A stretch of DNA of 64,000 nucleotides from an uncultured Clostridia bacterium (lineage in GTDB: Bacteria; Bacillota_A; Clostridia; TANB77; CAG-508), in NCBI GenBank assembly GCA_947629855.1, contig CANRFI010000001.1, positions 7,910 through 71,909 on the forward strand, in the 5' to 3' direction. Position 1 is the stretch's first letter. The number at the start of each line of letters is the position of its first letter. The translations under genes were made by a program, and so were the position numbers. This document shows, piece after piece, positions 59,501 through 64,000 of the stretch. The notes below the pieces were generated by a model that was given only the letters and a program-made list of their open reading frames with translations, had not been told where the DNA came from and searched no databases.

Positions 59501-61487
59501 CATAGATTTAATGCAAAATAAAATAGAGGAATCGGAATTGAAGTTGATAACAACAAGTTCTAAAAACGAAGAGTGGGAATTCAGACCAAATATAGAATAT
59601 CCAATAACATATACACTTAAAAATTTAACAGATAAAGATTTAGAAAATATTAACTTAACTATGATATTGCCAAAAGAAGCAAAATTTGACAAATCATGTT
59701 TATTCGAAGAAGATGAGGCAGAATTTGTTGAATATGCAGATAATGCTGTAAAATTTAAAATTAATAAGCTTAATGCTAATAGTGAAAGAGCAATAGTTTT
59801 CTCTATAATGGTAGATAGTATGGACATAGATAAAGAAAAACAAGATTATGAATTTTCGTTTGATGCAACAGTCAATGGTATAACTTATAGTTCTAATCAA
59901 TTAATAAAAACAGCCAAACAACATGCTCTAAAGTTAAATGTAGTACAAACTGCGGATAACTCAAATAAAATTTTAAAAACAGGGGATACTGTTACATTTA
60001 CAACGACAATTAAAAACATGTCAAGTGGTAAAGAAACTTTTTATATTGAAGACTTCTTACAAGAAATATTACAACTACAAAGTGCATATATAGAAAAAGA
60101 TGGACAAAAAATAAAAGATATAGAAGAAATTCAAGAAGGGATTCTTAGTACAAAATATGAATTATCAGCATATGAAACAATACAAGTTGTAATTCAGGTT
60201 AAAGTAGGAGAAGATGAATTTGCATATGAAGTGCAACATTATATAGATGTACATAATATGTATCAAGATGAACAATCTAATATTATTACATATGGATTAG
60301 ACAATAAAAAAGAAACAGAAAATCCTCCAATTGATCCAAACGAACCAATTAATCCAGACAATCCAGATGATCCAAGCAATCCAAGCAATCCAAGCCATCC
60401 AGACGACCCAAACAATCCAAACAATCCAGATAACCCAGACAATCCAAGCAATCCAAACAATCCAAACAATCCAAACAGTTCAGAAAATGGAAATATTAGT
60501 GGTATTGCATGGTTAGACAGCAATAAAGATGGAATAAAAAATGAACAAACTGGTATAAGTGGGATATCAGTAGCATTAGTAAATAGTGAAACTGAAGAAA
60601 TGGTAGCAACGACAAAAACAAATCAAAATGGAGAATATAATTTTTCATCAATAAAATCAGGTTCATATTTAATAGCATTTAAATATGATACATCAACATA
60701 TGCAGTTACAAAATATAGAGTACAAGATACAACTGAAGATAAAAATTCAGATGTTATAAGTAAAGAATTACAATTAGAAGGAAGCAAAGGTATATTTGCA
60801 ATTACAGATAAAATAAAAATACAAAATAATAAAATAGATAACATAGATGCAGGATTTTACCAAACTGAACTTTTTGACTTATCATTACAAAAAACAATTA
60901 AAACAATTACTGTAAAAAGTTCATCAGGAACCAAAATATATAATTTTAACGAAAGCAATTTTGCTAAAATAGAAATACCAGGAAAAGAATTAGCGGGAGC
61001 AAATGTTACAATAGAATATGCTATTAAAGTTAAAAACGAAGGAGAAACAGAAGGAATAGTTAGTGATATAGTAGATATTGTGCCAAAAGATTTAACATTC
61101 GATTCTAAAACTAATAAAGGATGGCAAATATCAAAAGACGGTAAATTACATACACAAAGTTTAGCAAGTCAAAAAATAAAACCAGGAGAGACAAAAACAA
61201 TTACATTAATTTTGACAAAAACAATGTCAGAAGATAATACAGGCTCAGTATATAATACTGCTGAAATTGCACAATGTAGTAATAGTTTAGGAATAGCAGA
61301 TATTGATTCTACTGCTGGAAATAACAAATCAGGAGAGGATGATATTAGTTTAGCAGAGGTATTAATTTCTGTAAAAACAGGAGGATTTACAATTCTAGTT
61401 ATAACAATAACTATACTTGCAGGATTAGCAGTTCTAGGATTTGGTATATATGAAATCAAGAAAATCTTGGCGAAAGGAGGCAAATAA
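56541..61487 (+). CDS. Giant surface adhesin, paralogue of the 47180 gene
   Basis: 1648 residues with the same plan as the 47180 product: signal peptide 1-33, long beta-rich region, DUF11-like segments, an Asn-Pro linker at about 1263-1313 (repeats of DNP/NNP/SNP), an SdrD-B-like domain (GIAWLDSNKDGIKNEQTGISGISVALV), a DUF11-like domain and ISVKTGG, membrane helix, basic end. Matched blocks include FDL(E/S)L.KT, AKIEIPGK and IKPGETKTITLILTKTM. AGGTGG precedes ATG. It heads a second unit with the next gene. Confidence 0.88.
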   Translation: MKKKLLHYLIAVMLIITLAGFDLILMGHRIILAINEETSITFEAYFEKEQAIISQTENLSVNVLINDSGILENGKIKLENNNFVVDQEKIADERIKSVNQEGNEIELNQIIGEAKAIILPIKFNKNNANTANYFEQVSNMKLIGEYRQEGNTIKVEKQFPIKIMWTEQAEINLNQETEKYINLGEAGILIQQKIQLEVVNNVLPVESEELKVEINELDGQMPYKYAILQNGKKIEENRYQIDEENKIITINYQQNGENIQWKNEIDEYKIIYTYPKDIGYKKRTINLNTNANIKLYTKDTTEKSEAKQQEIDSIGHVITLNKITTPYIYKGYLYANVENKTQYNEKLTLEVSSVDTKQKLSLKESNLFLDEQNKKYDTKANIAYQKILINKENMINILGENGNIQFLSKDGITVNTIDNNSQVDENGNIVYSIDNGIEDLEILITEAEQEGNLEIYIQKAINGKTEYTKQQLKRFVNLETTTQLTSELETEINSKNIELKDTKTEAKLEINNKEWSTLQENTNIQMVVTLKSNNNEYDLWKNPKLYFKLPDGIENIKVNSIIPFSNDIFVCKSALLNEEEKVIQIELEGEQLEFNNSENDEMQMIINCDVTMSKLEASKDTEIELKYKNDNGNQEEYITEVPIHINSKYGVLLYSSLDGYNNENNVLETISNDIATGKMDIQAEEKQSKAHTELINNFEDKINNIEMIVNIPNEENTNLEMMKSTVNLELINAIQISQNNVEVYYATEDIDKNSDKWTKELLNLKEVKKVKIVANELNPGEKLPISYLLKIPENISENQVAYQVTMLHYQYQGQEFETYSNLKLMTEQTEKIQTLATKNQGQEIVNQNLDGVNVNVKASTVEKEINNGDSVKEGQTIKYNIEVKNNTQANLHNFSLEGFQTDAQGNQNVTFFNMKKLQELDLATSQEVESTRYMEDPDLKSIKIEKSEISVGETVNFQYEFTINERKNTEEITKGKIVIRADDLERTIDLMQNKIEESELKLITTSSKNEEWEFRPNIEYPITYTLKNLTDKDLENINLTMILPKEAKFDKSCLFEEDEAEFVEYADNAVKFKINKLNANSERAIVFSIMVDSMDIDKEKQDYEFSFDATVNGITYSSNQLIKTAKQHALKLNVVQTADNSNKILKTGDTVTFTTTIKNMSSGKETFYIEDFLQEILQLQSAYIEKDGQKIKDIEEIQEGILSTKYELSAYETIQVVIQVKVGEDEFAYEVQHYIDVHNMYQDEQSNIITYGLDNKKETENPPIDPNEPINPDNPDDPSNPSNPSHPDDPNNPNNPDNPDNPSNPNNPNNPNSSENGNISGIAWLDSNKDGIKNEQTGISGISVALVNSETEEMVATTKTNQNGEYNFSSIKSGSYLIAFKYDTSTYAVTKYRVQDTTEDKNSDVISKELQLEGSKGIFAITDKIKIQNNKIDNIDAGFYQTELFDLSLQKTIKTITVKSSSGTKIYNFNESNFAKIEIPGKELAGANVTIEYAIKVKNEGETEGIVSDIVDIVPKDLTFDSKTNKGWQISKDGKLHTQSLASQKIKPGETKTITLILTKTMSEDNTGSVYNTAEIAQCSNSLGIADIDSTAGNNKSGEDDISLAEVLISVKTGGFTILVITITILAGLAVLGFGIYEIKKILAKGGK
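60340..60480 (+). repeat. Short tandem repeat coding for an Asn-Pro linker
   Basis: Imperfect 9-nt units of the type AAT CCA (A/G)AC AAT CCA encode the xNP repeats. It is a low-complexity wall-spanning linker, prone to length change. Confidence 0.85.
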
Positions 61488-64000
61488 ATGAAAATAGCAA
61501 AGAAAATATTTTGGATTCTACTATTTTGGTTTTTAATAATGTTATTCAATCAAGGTTTTTCTTATGGTATGGAATTAACTACAAGTAACCTCAAGGCACA
61601 TGGATTTGACAATTGGGACCCTAAAGATATGATTGGTGTATGGATAAAATCTACTACACAAGATGATAATGGTGATTGGCGTCATCATTGGGCATGTGTA
61701 GAACAAGATGTAACAGGAAGACCTCCAAACTATAACCAACAAGTACTTTCAGTTATAGATGTATTTAAAGATGGTACAGTAGAAGTTACATCGAAGAAAG
61801 GAAAAAATCCAAAAATTGTTAAAGATAAAAAAACAAGAAATGCTTTTTCTATGCTTGCAGCAGCTTGCATTGATTGGATTGATAAAAAAGTTAATGATGA
61901 GAGTGTAATCAAAGATCGATTTTACGGATTTGATAGTTTACTTGCGAAAGTAGGAGTAAAATATGAGCATAAAGTTGATAGTAAAACTAATAGATCAATA
62001 AAAAAAATGAAAATAAAATATAGTATTCGTATAATAGTAACAAAAATGCCAGAAGAAAAGGGACAAAGGAGACTATTATTTGGTGGAATTTCAGATAAAA
62101 ATTATGTAGATCTTCAGTTAAAAAAAATAGATCAAGATGGTACGGCATTACAAAATGTTGATTTTACCTTAACAGATGTAGACGAAGGTGAAGAACTTGA
62201 AAGTGATGCAACGAATGTAAATGGACTAATAGAATTCGAAGATTTGAAAGTGGGAAAAAAATATCGCTTAACAGAAACGGTACCTTCCTATTATTACAAT
62301 TCTGGTATGACTGCAACAGGCTGTGGAGTTAATGTTTCGTCAACGACTAATCAGATAACTTTTACACCAACAAAAATCGGAGACGGAGTAATTAAAATAA
62401 CATGTTCAAACACAGTAAAAAAAGGTAGTATAAAAATAGTAAAAGTAGATCAAGATAACAAAGTAATGAGATTACAAGGTATTCAATTTACAGTAAAAGT
62501 AAAAACAGAAACATACAAGAAGAATATACTAAATAAGTATGTGGATGCAAGTGGAGGATACAATAATACAGTACAAATATTAACAACTAATGCAAATGGT
62601 GAAATTAACATACCAAACTTATGGCCAGCGGAATATGAAATAACTGAAATTGGAACAACCTATGGATATAAACCAAATGGTTCACAAAATATTATAGTGA
62701 CACCAGGCTTAGCTGCAAGTCACACAAGAACAAATGTGAAAGAAACAGGAAACTTAAAAATAAAGAAAGTAGATGCTGATAGCAATAAAAATCTAGAAGG
62801 AATAAGCTTTAAAATAAAAACAGGTAATAATTATATAGTTGCATATGATAGTGGCGGAAAAAAATCGCAAATAAATGGTTCTTGTTTTTTAACAAATTTA
62901 GGCTATACAACTGATATAAATTCTGCAACCACATTTGTAACAAATAGCAATGGAGAAATAATAGTTTATAACATATGGACAGGAACTTACTCAGTAGAAG
63001 AGGTTTCTGTAGGTACAAATTATGAATATGAAATAGATAATGACTACATCACATGGGTAACATCGGCAGGAGGATCAGGTAAAGGAAACAAAGGAACTAT
63101 TGTAGTAAACAGACAACTGTCGACGAATACAACAGAAACTAACCCATTATCATATCAATTTGTAAATACAATAACATTTAAAAATAAAAAGAAATATATA
63201 CAAATTGGTGGATATGTATGGGAAGATGGTACAAATTCAAAAGATGCAGATGCTAATAAAAGAGACAATCTTTATAATGCAAATTTAGATGACAAAAGAG
63301 TGAGTGGAATACCAGTTGTATTAAGACAATCAAATGGAAATCTAGCCCAATTATATAATCCTGTTAGCAAGACATGGGGACCAAGCACTGTAATCACTAC
63401 AGGTTCACAAGGAGAATATGCATTTGGCTATATATTAATAGATGATGTTACCAAATTATATATAGAATTTCAATACAATGGAATAGGATATGACAATGTA
63501 GCAGTAAATTTAACTCAATTAAATGGTAGTAAAGCATCAGAAGGAAATGCAAGAATAGTTTTCAATAGCGAATATGATACTATAACACATAGTAAGGCTG
63601 TCGGCCCTCACAATTATCCTTTGAAATATGATACAAGTGAGCCAGGCGTAAGCAAATTAATGTATGCAGATAATAAAAGTTCATATAATTATGGATATGC
63701 AGGAAATGAAAGTTCAAGAGTACCATTTACAGGAATTTATGACCAATATCATATTATATCTTCAACTTTCAATGCATGCAATAACGGCTATTTAAGCGTA
63801 ATATCATCACCTGATGATATTAGGAAAAATGGTACTGATAAAATTACTAATATAAACTTAGGACTTAAGAAAAGATTAGAAGCTGATTTTTCAGTTATAA
63901 AAGACGTAGATAGTGCAAAAGTTCATATCAACGGACAAGATCATATTTATAGATACTCAGATAGATTTAATACCAATTTATATTATGATGAACAAGGAAA
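61488..64000 (+). CDS. SpaA/CnaB-domain surface protein (3' partial)
   Basis: An open frame of 837 codons runs off the right edge. Signal peptide 1-27 (KKIFWILLFWFLIMLFNQGFSYG). Three SpaA-like domains start near 207 (VDLQLKKIDQDGTALQNVDFTLTD), 313 (GSIKIVKVDQDNKVMRLQGIQFTV) and 421 (GNLKIKKVDADSNKNLEGISFKIK); an SdrD-B-like module starts near 571 (IQIGGYVWEDGTNSKDADANKRDNL). ATG lies 6 nt after AAGGAGG, overlapping the operon with the preceding adhesin. Isopeptide-forming Lys/Asp/Glu are plausible but not assigned. No CGG in frame. Confidence 0.88.
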   Translation, partial: MKIAKKIFWILLFWFLIMLFNQGFSYGMELTTSNLKAHGFDNWDPKDMIGVWIKSTTQDDNGDWRHHWACVEQDVTGRPPNYNQQVLSVIDVFKDGTVEVTSKKGKNPKIVKDKKTRNAFSMLAAACIDWIDKKVNDESVIKDRFYGFDSLLAKVGVKYEHKVDSKTNRSIKKMKIKYSIRIIVTKMPEEKGQRRLLFGGISDKNYVDLQLKKIDQDGTALQNVDFTLTDVDEGEELESDATNVNGLIEFEDLKVGKKYRLTETVPSYYYNSGMTATGCGVNVSSTTNQITFTPTKIGDGVIKITCSNTVKKGSIKIVKVDQDNKVMRLQGIQFTVKVKTETYKKNILNKYVDASGGYNNTVQILTTNANGEINIPNLWPAEYEITEIGTTYGYKPNGSQNIIVTPGLAASHTRTNVKETGNLKIKKVDADSNKNLEGISFKIKTGNNYIVAYDSGGKKSQINGSCFLTNLGYTTDINSATTFVTNSNGEIIVYNIWTGTYSVEEVSVGTNYEYEIDNDYITWVTSAGGSGKGNKGTIVVNRQLSTNTTETNPLSYQFVNTITFKNKKKYIQIGGYVWEDGTNSKDADANKRDNLYNANLDDKRVSGIPVVLRQSNGNLAQLYNPVSKTWGPSTVITTGSQGEYAFGYILIDDVTKLYIEFQYNGIGYDNVAVNLTQLNGSKASEGNARIVFNSEYDTITHSKAVGPHNYPLKYDTSEPGVSKLMYADNKSSYNYGYAGNESSRVPFTGIYDQYHIISSTFNACNNGYLSVISSPDDIRKNGTDKITNINLGLKKRLEADFSVIKDVDSAKVHINGQDHIYRYSDRFNTNLYYDEQG

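Noticed and set aside
60340..60480. CRISPR-like or other structured repeat array
   Set aside because: The units are short, imperfect and in frame with a coding sequence; they encode an Asn-Pro linker. No CRISPR array exists in the window.

Overview
The window is a very AT-rich piece of a Gram-positive, endospore-forming Clostridia chromosome. It carries sleB-ypeB, an alpha/beta-type SASP and CotF-like coat proteins. A choloylglycine (bile-salt) hydrolase suggests a gut animal-associated habitat. Gene order and families (dnaX-ybaB-recR with the small SRP RNA, mreBCD-PBP2-minC, murF-ddl, prfA) are ordinary for the class; I cannot name the species.

The outstanding signal is translational. Thirteen genes, twelve intact in all other respects plus one remnant, are broken in exactly the same way: one extra C sits immediately before a GGA or GGT glycine codon, so the ribosome meets an in-frame CGG and must shift +1 to stay on the conserved protein. 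I find 14 such sites: a UDP-sugar pyrophosphorylase, tadA, a diacylglycerol glucosyltransferase, sleB, a VirD4-like ATPase, a YhaO/SbcD-like nuclease, prfA, a ZIP transporter, a pilin-like gene (two sites), an Rpn-family remnant, radC, mreB and mreD. Reading all genes by eye, I found only one other in-frame CGG (8581-8583, in an AbrB-like gene with atypical codons). CGG therefore looks unassigned, or nearly so, and is used as a +1 frameshift (or CGGN four-base glycine) signal, including in genes that are normally essential. This is the candidate undescribed system.

Layout. 0.3-3.3 kb: nucleotide-sugar and hexose-phosphate enzymes. 3.4-5.5 kb: an arginine-decoding locus (ttcA-like, tRNA-Arg(CCU), tadA). 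5.6-8.4 kb: SRP RNA, dnaX, ybaB, recR. 8.5-13.9 kb: AbrB-like regulator, glycolipid synthase, sleB-ypeB, VanW protein, SASP. 14-17.4 kb: murF, ddl, a DnaJ-like chaperone. 17.4-20.3 kb: two unknown proteins and a lone VirD4-like coupling ATPase. 20.4-24.6 kb: YhaO/YhaN-like nuclease pair and prfA. 24.7-30.6 kb: mscL, an ECF sigma factor with an unusual anti-sigma factor, a c-di-GMP-I riboswitch gene, LytTR/DUF3021 and small membrane proteins. 30.7-36.7 kb: bile-salt hydrolase, ZIP transporter, pcrA, coat proteins, M23 peptidase. 36.9-39.6 kb: pilin-like gene, Rpn remnant, mecA. 39.8-46.1 kb: DUF4321-radC-mreBCD-PBP2-minC operon. 47-64 kb: four giant surface proteins, the last running off the end.

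Putative sigma-A promoters (17-bp spacers throughout) and strong rho-independent hairpins delimit most units. Two of the giant adhesin genes share an upstream CTTCCGTA element at nearly the same distance from a TTGATT promoter.
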